A stretch of DNA of 64,000 nucleotides from Capsicum annuum (GCF_002878395.1 NC_061111.1:25367711-25431710), one strand, 5' to 3'. Shown: positions 47,855-60,786, counted from the stretch's first letter. Notes: generated from the sequence alone by a model not told the origin. Numbers and translations: made by a program.

Positions 47855-49186
47855 TGTAATACCCTGTATTCTTCCTAGTTCAGTTCAGCTTATAGTGCAT
47901 GCATAAGAGGGTTAGAACCTAAAAATTTATCTAAGTATTGGAGACTTAGTCTTATTTTTGGCCTATAAACTTCGATGATTCTATTTTGACCTTACTGGCC
48001 TTAGAATGTCGATTTTAAAGTTAATTCATGATCGGGGGTGTCAATGGTACATCTCAGGTGAGTTTTAAAATTTTTGGACGAGCATAGGGGTGTGTTTGGA
48101 TCACCGAAATAGTAGAAGCATCGGGATAAGCCCGCGGTGCGCACTCCAGTGCACTACTAGGGGTGCCTGCGATAGAGACAACAATGCATGCTCCAGTCTG
48201 GCTCTCCGAAGCCCGCGACGCACGCTTCATTGCCCACCCTTTATTTTTCAACTTTTGTTTCCATTTTTATAAGGGCAATTGGGTCTTTTTCCTTCACCCA
48301 ATTGGTTCATAACACATGATTTAGGGTCTCAAAAGCATATTTGGTCATCTTAGTCACAAAATTCTCTCAAAAGAAAACATTCTCTCTCAAGAACAAAACC
48401 GTAGCCCTTTTCAAAAGAAACAAGGAATTCAAGATCAATTCTCAAGAAAATTATCAAGAATCGCCACAAATTCATCAATTTAGGTATGTGTGATGTTCAT
48501 CCATGGGACGTTTCACCCATGAATTCCAAGAATTAGTTTTTAAGATTTAAATTATGGTTTTACATTAACTATGAATTATCTCCATGAAACTCTTATGAAT
48601 TTCAATCATCTATTATGTTTCCTTGAGTTTTTGATAGAAGAGCCTTTACACGTTTGAAGTTGAAATATGTTCATCAATATCTTGGTAATTTGATTTCAAG
48701 TTATGATTACAATTTTTTTCACGTATAATGGATTATAATATGTTTTAAATGTTGTAGTTTTCTTAACATGTTCATGCAATTCAGAATAAATTCTCAGTTT
48801 ATGATTTTGTCATGTGATTGTGCTATCTCATCATGTTTAAAAGCATCCCTATTCTAAAGTATTGATCTCGATGTGTTTGATAAAATGCAAAGTGATGGGT
48901 TTTAAGTAATGATTCCCTATTATGGTTATCAAAGCCTGCATATGTCCTTATTGATATTTCCGTCGAGTCCAGGAGGGTTATGAACACCCATTACTTAGCT
49001 ATTTATAGAATTTCAGCAGTTTCAGAATGGTTTCGGATAAACCAATAGGATTATTATTCAGTAGATATCATGATTAGTTCTTTTTCTAGTTAAACTTAGT
49101 TTAGTCCCGTAATCAGTGTCAGTTCAGTTGGGAGTAGGATTCAGCACTGAGCGAACCTAGGGATGGGGGCTCACCCGCCAGTTAGG
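47855..49186 (+). repeat. 3' LTR of element 2, first part
   Basis: Starts TGTAATACCCTG after gagggagatat and matches the 5' LTR from 37852. It is cut at 'gccagttagg' (49186) by element 3; the rest lies at 58067-59061. Confidence 0.88.
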
Positions 49187-51772
49187 TGTAATACCCCATA
49201 CTTTTTCTTTGCTTAAATTTGTCCCAAAAATGTCAAATACTTGCTTTAAATATGAATAGACTTTTATACATGTGTAATTTTCATGATTTTGACTTTTCAT
49301 TGTGTAGAAAATTCAATTAGCTTTCCAATAATATAAAATTCACCTAAATAAGTTAACCAAGTAAAGAGTTATGGCAATTTTAAGTTTCAGTCGTTAGACC
49401 TCATCATTTTAGTCATCAGCGTGTCGCGAAGCCAGTGTAAATAGAAATTGTCAGTTTTCAGTGAGACTCCACGATCATGGCATATCGTGGAACAGACCAA
49501 TTTCCCATTTGGCAATTTCCAGTGGGCCTCCGCAATGTTGGCGCATCGCGAGGATGGTCAAATTGGCATTTAAAAGGCTAGCCGTGATAGACCCGCATTG
49601 CGGTGTTTGTCCAGGTCTAGTTATCCCTTTTCTAGTGGCTTGGCACGATAGTGGCGCATCGCGTCAAGGATAAAAATCGGGATAGTCACTTTTCAGCTTT
49701 CGTTTTTAAATTTGTTCAGGGGTATTTGGGTCTTTTTCCATGGCCCTAATTAACCTAAAACACAAAATTTAACCCCTAAACACCCTGAGTAGTCGTTATT
49801 TCAATTTCTCTCACAATCAAAGATCCCCTTTTCAAGAACAAGAACCCTAGCTCTCAAATTCAAGGCCAATCCACAAGAACTCACCCAGAACTTCATGAAA
49901 TTTATTATCTCAGGTATGTTAGATGTTCATTTATGGGTTCCTTTCACCCATAGAGTCTAAGAATCCCTTTTTAAACCTAAAAGATCTCAGATTTATGATT
50001 TCCATGTTTGATTTAGATTGAATTCATGTTCATGATATTAGTTGGGTTCCAATTCATGATTTAAATGCAAGTTTCATGAAATTAAATAACATGTGTGATG
50101 AATATGTGGTTATCTTGATAAACCCTTGAACGTACAAAGTGATTAATGCATCTAAGATGTTAATTTGGTTTGCAATCCATGATTATGATAAGATTCATGA
50201 AAAAGAGAATATTATTTAGGGGGAATTATATGAATTACGTGCTAAACCCTTGAATTTATAATTAAGTATTGTAGCCATTATGTTTATGCGATGACCATTA
50301 TCATGTGAAATACTCATGCTCCCTAAGTATTTGCTAAAATGACTATGTGAAGTAGATAGAGGAATCATGAGATGTTATTATGTGATCCCATTCATGTACA
50401 AGTTTATGCCCTACAAGTGTTTGATGAAATGTCTCTATGAATGAATTATGAACAAGTGAACATTATTATGTTATTCAAGATTATTCTTTGCTTTACTTTT
50501 CATGCTATCAAGTCCTGGGGGTATTTAATACCCGACAATTTAGTTGTTTACCTTGAGACAGTGTCAGTTATAGAATAATATCAGTAATGTCACGACCATT
50601 AGTACTATCAGTTAGTTACAAAACTCAGTAAGTTATAAAACTCAGGAAAACTAGGTAAACTCAGTCTCAGTCTAGTCCCGTTTAGTAAACTCAGTTCGAT
50701 GTCTTTCAGTTGGGAGCAGGATTTAGCACCGAGCGAGTACAAGGATGGTGGCTTCCCTATTAGATAGGCAGAGTTGTTAGTAGTAGTCCTTGTACTCCGA
50801 AACTACGTAGCAAGCATAGGATGAGGAGTCACCCACCTAGGTGTCACCCATCAGTTAGGCTTGGCATCTTCGTTTTCTAGTGTTAGAACCCGTGGCACGG
50901 TATTAGCACCCTTCCATCTGCGGTTATAGGTTGGACCCCAATCAGATTAGAGAGGGGCATGTCGATTAGATGATACCTCCCAAGTTTTAGTTTCAGTTTT
51001 GATCTTCAGTAGAGAACTCAGTTCAATTCTACAGAATCAGGAATGTCAAAAACATTCAATTTAAAACCAGTAATTCAATAATTAGTAACTATGATATCAG
51101 TTACTCAGTTATTAGAATTCAATACTTAGCTTCAGAAAAGCTCAACTACAACATGTATATAAACGCATAGTATTGTATACTCCGTATTTGTCGTAGTTCA
51201 GATTATCTATGTACTCTCATGTTCAGTTATTCTATATCATTTAGTCAGTTATTGTTCATGAATTTGAACCCTTACATTCAGCCTTAACTCATCTATCTTG
51301 CAAGTATATTCCCACGTACTGACACATACTTTTCTACGCTATGATATTTCATATTATAGGTTCGGATGCTCAGGTTCCCGACCACGCATAGTAGATTTAA
51401 ATTCAGCCAGCAACAGTAGATTTAGAAGTGAGTTCTCATCATTTGAGGATATTTTATTATTTCATATTTTCAGTAGATATAGTATTTTAGTTGATAGAGT
51501 TAGTTGAGGGATTTTCCCATCAACTCTACTTTCAGACAAATTCAGTTAGAGGCTTTTCAGACTAGATTTTCAGATAGTATTCAGTTTTACAGATGTTATA
51601 TTTTATTAGTATTTTAGATGTTTTGAACCTTATTGTATTTCAGCCCATTTTTTGCATTAATTATAGTATTATTATTCAGTGCTCACAGCAGATATCATTA
51701 ATGGGTTTGCTTGTGGTCCTTCAGGGTCGTAAGCACCGTATGATAACTAGGGGGTAGTCTCAGGTCATTACA
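49187..51772 (+). repeat. 5' LTR of element 3 (2,586 bp)
   Basis: Starts TGTAATACCCCATAC, ends caggtcattaca. It matches 55419-58061 throughout with many single-base differences. The open frame at 49461-49673 is inside the LTR and has no known homology. Confidence 0.9.
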
Positions 51773-51776
51773 AACT

Positions 51777-51789
51777 TGATATCAGAGCC
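51777..51789 (+). other. Primer-binding site of element 3, one base changed
   Basis: tgatatcagagcc, differing from tggtatcagagcc at the third base. Confidence 0.75.
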
Positions 51790-51995
51790 TAAGGTTCAAC
51801 AGAGTCCTAGGGATTCTAAAAGACGCATCAAGTAGAGTCTTGTTAATGGGTGTGTAGCATGCCACACTTTTGGACAGGAGGCTACGAGATATTTTAGGAA
51901 AAGTTTCCCTTCTTTCCGTATTCATGTCAGGCAACTGAGCATGAGCTCAAGTTAAACTCTGAGTCTAATTCATCTATTTCTTACGGTTCCAGAAC

Positions 51996-52556
51996 ATGCC
52001 TTCCAGAGAAGCTAATAAAAGAAATAATGAAAATCAATCAGCACCTTAGCCTGTTCTGGCAGATCCCCTAGACGAGCATGTCTCTCATGCAGAATTTAGA
52101 ACTGCTTTCATTACTTTAACCTACTCAATAGTTGCTCAGAATAACCTATAGGTTGTTGTCCTATCTAGGCTTGGGGTTTATACTCAACAGAGCAAGAAGG
52201 ATGATAGAGAGAATAAGAGAGTCAGAATAAGTGGTTTTAGGCCAAGGTCAGAGGGTGGTAATCGCTTCCAATCCCATCAGAAATTCTCAGCCCCAAATCC
52301 TTCTGTAGTTAGTGCTCCAGTGCCAAAGTTTAGAAATGACACTCGATGTAGCACGTTAGGCTCTAATCCTCAGGTTATCCTGGAAAGTAGTTGTACCCAC
52401 TCTTTTTGTCAGAAATGTCCCAGAAACCATCAGGTTGTCTGTAGAGCTGGAAATGATGTTTGTTTTGAGTGTGGTAAGTCAGGATACAGAGTTAGAGATT
52501 GTCCTCAGAGTCAGTCCAACCATCCTTCATCTCAGTCTGATCGCCCGACCCAGTAG
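51996..52556 (+). pseudogene. Element 3 gag remnant with damaged zinc knuckle
   Basis: ATG at 51996 begins MPSREANKRNNENQSAP, then a stop, then DEHVSHAEFRTAFITL. It jumps from VVVLSRLG to a basic linker (KKDDRENKRVRISGFRPRSEGG), omitting the capsid core just as element 1 does. The knuckle reads CFECGKSGYRVRDC, with the essential His replaced by Tyr. The frame ends at 52556. It is homologous to 1358-1780 of element 1 but keeps more of the linker. Confidence 0.8.
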
Positions 52557-52960
52557 GGTGCCACTACCAGTGCCGCCAGTGGGCAATGCCCACACAGGAT
52601 TTATGAACTTCAGTCCAGACGATATCTGGAAAGTTCTCCTAAAGTGGCCACTGGTACATTACAGATCTACCATTTATATGTTTATACCTCATCAGATCCA
52701 AGAGTTTTTTGTCTTTTGTATCTCTTTGCATAACAGTCAACTTTAAGGTCAGATCAAATATTAACAGAACCTTTCTTAGTGCCTACCTCAGTAGATAAAC
52801 CTATCCCAGCCAGGCGAGTATACAAAAAAATTGATCAATTACAATACTCCAAAAAAATTTCTTTAATTGATTTCCAGTAAAAGAGTTGTTCTATTTCAGT
52901 TTCTGATGGACCAATCATTGAATGAAGGGGTAGTACCTCAGTTTCAGTTGATTTGAGTTT
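52557..52960 (+). pseudogene. Element 3 protease remnant, heavily decayed
   Basis: Fragments such as PLPVPPVGNAHTGFMNFSP and RRVYKK-like text align with the element 1 protease region, but the active site and flap are unreadable and several stops occur. Confidence 0.55.
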
Positions 52961-55418
52961 GAATTTTGAAGATTAAGCTAATAGAAAGAAGAGTAAGAAT
53001 TCTAATCAGTGTTGAGGTTTCTATGTGAAGATTGTTGGGGCTATAGAAAGCTAATAATTATGTATCAAAAAAAAGTACTAGCAGTGGGCCTTTCGTTATA
53101 GGGTGTAGTCCTTCAGAATAAGTTTAGTGTTTATAAGTATTGTTATAGCCCAAACTCTAGAGTAAAGTGGCGACAGTCCAGTTTAGGGTTGTTGATTAAT
53201 TGGTTCACAGTTTTAGAATAATGTCTTTAAGATAAAAGGGAGATAGTAGAACAAGTAACTAAGTCAAACTTTCAGATTCTAGTATTAATGTCATTATGGG
53301 TAGAAAAGTAGTGGGAGGAGATGATGCCCAACCCAACTTTATCTCAGTGCCAAGTCTTTTACTTCAGCTATCCCAATATCTACTCATGCCTTACATGTCA
53401 GCTCTATGATCATAGTTCATATTCGTGCACGTTAACAAAAATCATATACGCTTATAAATCCTAGTATAAAGAGTTTTAGATCACTTAGTGTTATGAATCA
53501 TGTTCCACGAATACAAAAACTCTAAACTTAGGTCATGCTGCTCATGACTCTTGTACTCATGGTTTATAGTATGTTCAATTCCAATACTCATGGTACGCTC
53601 CTAATAATCAGCTAAATTCAGATTATGTCATGTATAACCTCATTTAGACCTCTTGATAAATCCATGATATTGATATTCTATTTATCAAGCCTCAGTTAAG
53701 TATCAAGTTTGATGTAGTGTCAATTCATACTTCAAGTCCTTATGTTTTAGCCTTTCAGTGAACTCCCTTTATGAGATGATGTAGTGATGGTTGATTGTTT
53801 AGAAGGGAGAGAGTAGGGTAAATATTTTTTGTTAAGGAAAGATTGGTGCATGCTTGTTTTACCTGAGGCTGTAGTTATAAAGATAGGCTTGGATGTCAGG
53901 TTTGTGTGTAAGTAAATGGATAGCAAGAAGTTGTATTTAGTTATTAGATAAAAAATCAAAATCCTTCATGAGATAAGAAGTTGAGAAAATGTAGAGTGTG
54001 AGTGTACATTTAGATCCTCGATAAATACCAGTCCCCATCATGGGAGCTATCAAAACTCAGTCCAGTTTTAGGTTTGCTTGACCAAAGAGTACAATTATCA
54101 GTTATTTAGTTATCAGTATCTCAGTATTTCAAAATCATGTCATGCGTTTAGTCTTGTATTCCCATATAATACCATTTCCATGAATTCATGTTCAGTTACC
54201 TCACGTTCCTCAGTCAGTCCTTACCTCATATGTATAGTACTCTATTGTTTTAATCCAATTATTCAGGTTAAAAACAGTTCAATCTTACATGAATAGTAGT
54301 CAACTATCAGCTGTTTAGTTAATAAGATAAGCTAGTATGTTAATACATTCGTGCTCAGTGCCCGTGTAGATATTTTTAGCAGTTTTAGGTGAAGTGTTGT
54401 GCTAAGGTGGAGAGTATAGTTGAGAAAGTATTCAAAAGAATTTCTAAGCTTGAAAATTTATAGCTGCAGTGCACAAGGCTTAGCAACTCTATCTTAGAAA
54501 GTGTTTTGTAGGCCTTACTCCATATTACAAAATTGGAGCCATGTTGTGATTCAGATGTCTTATTCAGACTATGCCAAGATTCCTTGCTCCCTAAAGTCAC
54601 TAGAAATCTATAGAAAGAGTGTCAATAAATGCTCCAATCGAGTATAAGCTTTTAAAATGAGTTAGTCCGTAAAATCAGTAATTCAGTTGGTAGTCTGGCA
54701 GACAAGTTTGTATGGTTTCCCATCTTTCCATCTAGTTGTACTATCCAAAGTTTAATGAATATGACCATTCAAAGATAGATCATCCTAGTAGTAATGAGTT
54801 CAGCCCAGTTTATGTATCATGTCTTAGTTTCAGATCCCAAATATTCAGTTACGATCATTTCGTAGGTGCCCCATGCATCATCTCAGCTTTTCCTCAGTAT
54901 CTCAGTCAAGTCAACATTATTTGAGAGACATAGTGTCCCAAGGGAGAGATGTACTATAACCTCCGAGCTATCATGATCTAAACCTTTCATTTTCTCTCCA
55001 CGTAACGAATCCAGTTGGAGTAATGGGTCCTCACAGTTGACCCTCTAGTTCCAATCTCAGTCGTAAGCTATGTACTCAAGGGCTTAGTTCAGTTCACGAT
55101 ATTCAATTTGTGTATCACATTTTAGACTCATTCATGTTCTCATGTTCCCATTCATATATGTTCAGTAAATGATATTAGGCTTATCAGTGTTCTCAGTTTA
55201 AGGTAACAGTCTTTCTTAGATCTACTTAGTTCCATGTTCGGTTACAACTATAATCTTAGTATCAGTTATCGTTGCATATTCAGTCACGCATTTATTAATT
55301 AGTTTAGTCATGTATTCCATACATCAGATATGCATGTCTAGTGTATAAACTCAGTCTATCAGCAGTCCTCAGCTTAATCAGTCTCATTCGAGGATAGATA
55401 TTCCCAAGAGGGAGATAT
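52961..55418 (+). repeat. Shared non-coding block in element 3
   Basis: About 2.4 kb without coding potential in place of pol. It aligns to element 2 (41130-42575, 46583-47215) and element 1 (2990-4842, 5330-5661). It contains 'gggagatgtactataacctccgag' at 54951, similar to an LTR start preceded by a purine tract, so the block may include remains of an older LTR. Confidence 0.75.
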
Positions 55419-58061
55419 TGTAACACCCCATACTTTTCCTTAGCTTAAATACATACTAAAAATGTCAAAGACTTGCTTTAAATATGAATACACTTTTATA
55501 CATGAGTAATTTTCAAGATTTTGACTTTTCATTGCGTAGGAATTCAATTAGCTTTCCAACTATATAAAATTTTCCAAAATCTGATAATCGGGTAAGAAGT
55601 TATGCCAATTTTAAGTTTTAGTTGTTAGACCCCATAATTTTAGTCATCATCGCATCGTGGAGCCAGTTTAAATAGCAATTGTCAGTTTCTAGTGAGAATC
55701 TGCGATCATGGCGCATCACAGAACAGGCTAATTTTCCATTTGTCAATTTCTAGTGGGCCTTTACAATGTTGGCGCGTCACAAAGATAGTCAAATTGGCAT
55801 TTTAAAGGCTTGCCGTGATAGCCCCGCATCGCGGTGTTTTTCCAGGTCCTAGTTGTCCTTTTTCCAGTGGCTTGGCATGATACTGGCGCGTATCTCCAAG
55901 GATAAAAATTGGGATGAGCAGTTTTTAGTTTCTGTTTTTAAATTCGTTCAGGGGTATTTGGGTCTTTTTCCACTGCTCTAATTAACCTAAAACACGAACT
56001 TTAACCCCTAAAAACCCTAAGTAGTCATTATTATTTCAATTCCTGTCACAATCAGAGATCTCATTTTCAAGAACAAGAACCCTAGCTCTCAAATTGAAGG
56101 CCAATCCACAAGAACTCACCCAGAACTTCAAGAAATTCATTATCCCAGGCATGTTAGATATTCATATATGGGTTCCTTTAACCCATAGAGTCCAAGAATC
56201 CCCTTTTAATCCTAAAAGATCTCAGTTTTATGATTTCCATGTTTGATTTAGATTGAATTCATGTTCATGATAATAGTTGGGTTCCAATCCATGATTTAAA
56301 TGTAAGTTTCATGAAATTAACATATGTGATGAATATGTGGTTATCTTGCTAAACCCTAGAACGTACAAAGTGATTAATGCATCTATGATGTTAATTTGGT
56401 TTGCAATCCATGATTATGATAAGATTAATGAAAAACAGAATAGTATTTAGGGGGAATTATATGAATTACATGCTAAACCCTTGAATTCTCAATTAAGTAT
56501 TGTATTCATGATGTTTATGCGATGACCATTATCATGTGAAATACTCATGCTCCCCAAGTATTTGCTAAAATGCCTATGTGAAGTAGATAGAGGAATCATG
56601 AGATGTTATTATGTGATACCATTTATGTACAAGCTTATGCCCTACAAGTGTTTGATGAAATGTCTATATGAATGAATTATGACCAAGTAAACATTTTTAT
56701 GTTATTCAAGATTATGCTTTACTTTACTTTTCATGATATCAAGTCCTAGGGGAATTTAATACCCGATAATTTAGCTGTTTACCTAGAGCCAATGTCAGTT
56801 ACAGAATAGTATCAGTCATGTCATGACCAGTAGTACTCTCAGTCAGTTATAGAACTCAATAGAACTCAGTCATCTATAGAACTCAGGAAAACTCAGTCTC
56901 AGTCTAGTCCCGTTCAGTATACTCAATTCAGTGTCATTTAGTTGGGAGTAGGATTTAGCATTGAGCGAGTGCAGGGATGACAGCTTCCCCGTCAGATAGG
57001 CAGAGTCATTAGTAGTAGTCCCTGTACTCCAGAACTGCATAGCTAGCGTAGGATGAGGAGTCACCTATCACACTAGGCTTGACTACCTCCCAGGGGTCAC
57101 CCATCAGATTAGGCTTGGCTCCGCCTAGGTGTCACCCGTCAGTTAGGCTTGGCATCCTAGTTTTCTAGTATTTGTACTTGTGGAAAGGTATTAGCACCCT
57201 TTCAGTTGGGGTTACAGGTTGGACCCCAATCAATTTAGAGAGGGGCATATCGATTAGATGATACCTCCCACAATTTCAATTTTAGTTTTGGTCTTCAATA
57301 GGGAACTCAGTTTAGTTATACAGAATAAGGACTGTCAAACACACTCAATTCAGAACCAGTAATTCTATTATCAGTAACTCATATATTAGTTACTCAGTTG
57401 TTAGAATTCAGTACTTAGCTTCAGAAAAGCTCAGCTACAGCATATATATAAATGCATAGTATTGCATACTGAGTATTTGCTGTAGTTTAGATTATTCATG
57501 TACTCTCATGTTCAGTTATTCTATATCATTTAGTCAGTTATTGTTCATGCATATAAAACCTTGCATTCAGCCTTACCTCATCTAGCATACCAGTATATTC
57601 CCACGTACTGACGCATACTTTCCTGCGCAATGATGTTTCATGTCATAGGTTTGGATGCTCAGGTTCCCGACCACGTATAGTAGATTTAGATTCAGCCAAA
57701 AAGTATAGATTTAATAGTGAGTCATCATCATTCGAGGACATTCTATTATTTCATATTTTCAGTAGATGTAGTAGTTCAGTAGATGGAGTTAGTTGAGGGG
57801 TTGTCCCATCAACTCCACTTTCAGATAGATTCAGTTAGAGGCTTTTCAGACTAGATTTTCAGATAGTATTCAGTTTTACAGATATTATATTTTATCAGTA
57901 TTTTAGATGTTTCGAACCTTGTGGCATTTTAGCCCATTTTCTGTATTAATTATAATATTATTATTCAGTGCTCATAGTAGATATCATTCATGGGTTAGCT
58001 TGTGGTCCTTCAGGGTTATAAGCACCATGTGACAACTAGGGGGTAGTCCCAGGTTGTTATA
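55419..58061 (+). repeat. 3' LTR of element 3 (2,643 bp)
   Basis: Starts TGTAACACCCCATAC after gagggagatat and ends ttgttata, directly before the ttagg target duplication. Confidence 0.9.
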
Positions 58062-58066
58062 TTAGG

Positions 58067-59061
58067 ATTGGGTCCTTAGTAGTAGTCCTTAAGTTCTAAA
58101 ACTATGTAGCCAGCATAGGTTATGAGATGTCACCCACCAATTTAGGACTGACAATCTCTTGAGAGGTCACCTGTTAGTTTATGACTGACACTCTCTTTGG
58201 GGTTACCCGCCAGTTTAGGACTGATTCCATAACCATTGTTAGTACCATGGAATGGTACTAGAACCCTTACAACTGGGGTCATAGGTTAGAACCCAGTTAG
58301 TTTAGACTGGGGCATATCGATTAGATGATACCTCCCACAGTTTTAGTTTTAGTACAGAATTCAGTTCAGTTTGTTTGATTATAGTATACAGTTTATCAAT
58401 ATTCAGTTAGCATATTTTAGTATTCCAGTTTTATAGATTATTTCAGATATATTATATGCTTGGTCTTACATTCTCAGTATTTCTGGTTCTCATGTACTCA
58501 TATTCAGTTATCTTATGTCATTCAGTTAGTTACTATCTCATGTACATGAACCCATGTATTTTAGACTAACCTCATATCATATACTAGTACATTCAAAGTA
58601 ATGATTGTATACTTTTTTCTTGCGCTATGATGTCTTATATCATAGGTTCGTACACTCAGTTTCTCGACCGTACTTAGATAGTCTAGTGCATCATTAGCAA
58701 CAACAGTGGTGGGTCCTTATATATCGTGGATCATTCATGTTTATTTCGGTATTTTAGTTTAGTAGTCAGTCGGATTTAGTTGGGGGCTTGTCCCATCAAC
58801 TCCTCAGTCAGTTAGAAGCTTTCCAGACACTTTCAAACAACCAGTTACATTATCAGCTTTTCGATAGTTATTTTCAGACTTATGATTCAATAATGTTCTC
58901 AGTATTTTAAAAACTTATGGCATAATTAGTTACTCCACACATGTGCATTTTTTTACTATTTTTCAATGCTCACTGCAGGTACCAGTTCATGGGTTATCTT
59001 GCGGTCACTTGTGACCGTAAGCACCATTGTTGCGACTAGGGGGTAGCCTCTAGTCGTGATA
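58067..59061 (+). repeat. 3' LTR of element 2, second part
   Basis: Continues the LTR interrupted at 49186 and ends tagtcgtgata. Matches 39155-40162 of the 5' LTR. Confidence 0.87.
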
Positions 59062-60160
59062 ACTTTTGACTTATAGTCAAGACTTATCTCAAGGACTTTC
59101 AAACAATAAATTATGACCCATGAGCAAGAGTTGATACTACCATGTTATGTCTTTATTTATGAGATATTCTTCAAACAATAAATTATGCCGCACAGGAAAG
59201 AGTCGATATTACCACGTTATGTCTTCATTTATGTGTTGTTCTACAACTCTTTCCTAAGAGGCAAGACTTATATTAAGGACTTTCAAACAATAAATTATGT
59301 CCCCGGGGCAAGAGTTGACACTACCACGTTACGTCTTTATTTATGACATGCTCTACAACTTTTTTCTTAGGGGAACGACTTATACCAAGAATTTTCAAAC
59401 AAGTTACGTCCATTGGGCAAGATTCAATACTAACACATTGTGTTTTTTACTTATGAAATGCTCTATAACTCTTGTCTTAGAGGTACGATGCAGCCCAAGG
59501 ACCATCACACAACAAGTTATGACCCATGGGCAAGAGCTGACACCACCATATTGTGTTTTGATTTATGAGATTCTTTATACTCTTCCCTTAGAGGCAAGAC
59601 TGAGACCATGGTCTTTCAAGCAATAAGTTGTGCTTTATGGGCAAGAGTTGACATCACCACATTGTGTTTTGATTTATGAGATATTCTATAACTCTTACCT
59701 TAAAGGCAATACTTAACCCAAGGACTTTCAAACAACAAGTTATGCCCCAACATGTCTTGATTTATGAGATATTCTATAACTTTTGCCTTAGAGGTAAGAC
59801 ATAACCGATAAGTTACGTCCCATGAACAAGAGTTGACTATCATATTGTGTCTTGATTTATGTGATGCTCTATTAGTCTTGCCTCTAAGATAAGACTTAGC
59901 TTAAGAACCTCCCAAAAGAACAAGTTACTCCCAATGGACAAGTGTTGATGCTACCACATTGTTTCTTGATTTATGAGATGTTCTATAACTCTTGCCTTGG
60001 AAGCAAGACTTAACTCAAGAATTTTCAAACAACAAGTTATGCTTTATAAGAAAGACTTGACACTACCACATTGTGTCTTAATTTATGAGTTGTTCTATAA
60101 TTTTTGTCTTAGAGGCAAGACTTATCCCAAAGGATGTACTTACAACAAGTCATGCCCTTA
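59062..60160 (+). repeat. Tandem array, right portion (about 10-11 units of ~113 bp)
   Basis: Same unit as the left portion. 'ggactttcaaacaa' variants recur at about 59091, 59279, 59388, 59500, 59612, 59720, 59904, 60012 and 60125. Some units are shortened (59170, 59806). The usual unit is near 114 bases, so several adjacent units share one open frame (59297-59626, 59973-60161). Confidence 0.85.
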
Positions 60161-60786
60161 AATTTGCTTGGATATAAAAAAAGAATATTCCTTTGCGGAT
60201 TATCCAACTTTTTATTTATTAGCAAAATATAATAGAGGTTGAGAGAAAATAAAAAAAGAACAAATAAAATAGAGAAATAAAAAAAGAGATTGAGAAAAAA
60301 AAAAGAAAAAAATAAAGGTTAAGAAAAAAAAGAAGAACAAAAAAGACAAAAAAAAAGATTAAGAAAAACAACATGAGAAGAAAAATAAAAATAAAGTTTG
60401 AGAAAAAGAAAAAAGAAAAAAAATAAGAAATGATAAAAATTAAAATAAAATAAAAAATAAAGATTGAGACCAATGAATTTTAAAAGGGAGAAAAATAAAG
60501 AAATAAATAATGTTTGAGAAAAAAGTGAAAAAAAAAAGTAAAAAATTAAAAGTTGAGACAAATTAATTTAAACAAGAAAAAAAATAAAAGTTAAGGTAAA
60601 AAAAAATCAAAATAGAAGTTGAGAGACAAATAAGAATGAAAAGTTTAAAAATATTTGAGGTGTAGAGGGACCAAATTTACTTGTACTATACATAAAAAAA
60701 GAAGGAAGGTTAGTCTTTAAAGACTTTTCGTATGGAGGTCAAAAATCCAAAGTCACCCACTAGTGGGGTCATCCCATGTAATTTCC
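60161..60786 (-). repeat. Right inverted end of the foldback element, polypurine-rich
   Basis: From 60230 to about 60650 nearly all A and G; it mirrors the left polypyrimidine end. The Phe-rich reverse open frames are composition artefacts. The outer ~130 bp (60660-60786) matches the left end in inverted orientation. Confidence 0.65.

Larger units (their letters stand above)
49187..58061 (+). mobile_element. LTR retrotransposon, element 3 (8,875 bp, gag remnant only)
   Basis: LTRs are 49187-51772 and 55419-58061. The perfect 5-bp target duplication ttagg flanks it (49182-49186, 58062-58066). It sits inside the 3' LTR of element 2: after excision 'cccgccagttagg' joins 'attgggtccttagtag', as in the uninterrupted 5' LTR. 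The internal region is only 3.65 kb: a gag remnant, a faint protease remnant and the shared non-coding block. No reverse transcriptase or integrase is present, so it needs a helper. Confidence 0.92.
37852..59061 (+). mobile_element. LTR retrotransposon, element 2 (gene-less gypsy derivative), hosting elements 3 and 4
   Basis: 5' LTR 37852-40162, primer-binding site at 40168, 3' LTR 47855-49186 continued at 58067-59061. The LTRs match in length (2,311 bp and about 2,330 bp) once element 3 is removed. The internal part is about 3.7 kb after removing element 4 and has no recognisable gag or pol, so it would need proteins from a relative. Flanking pentamers are attct (37847-37851) and acttt (59062-59066). 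They differ by two C/T transitions and both can derive from 'actct' of the array unit. Element 2 is therefore a large retrotransposon derivative moved in trans. Confidence 0.8.
36911..60786. mobile_element. Foldback / Mutator-like DNA element with nested retrotransposons
   Basis: The outer ends are inverted copies: left gggtaaacataaatgaccct, and right, read in reverse, aggaaattacatgggatgac; both then lead to 'tgactttg'. Each end continues into a ~500-bp polypyrimidine tract (left as given, right on the other strand). Inside are tandem arrays at 37491-37851 and 59062-60160 in the same orientation. Removing element 2 joins the two arrays into one, so the element was about 2.7 kb before insertion. 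Flanks 'ctgtattt' and 'ctggtatt' may be a degenerate target duplication. It has no transposase. Long inverted ends with internal tandem repeats fit foldback-type elements known in Solanaceae; class assignment is inferred. Confidence 0.6.

Noticed and set aside
49461..49673. 70-codon open frame
   Set aside because: Inside the 5' LTR of element 3; the 3' LTR copy (about 55680-55900) is broken by stops.
60219..60561. Two Phe-rich reverse-strand open frames that look like membrane proteins
   Set aside because: Reverse complement of an A/G-rich tract, mirror of the left end; no homology.
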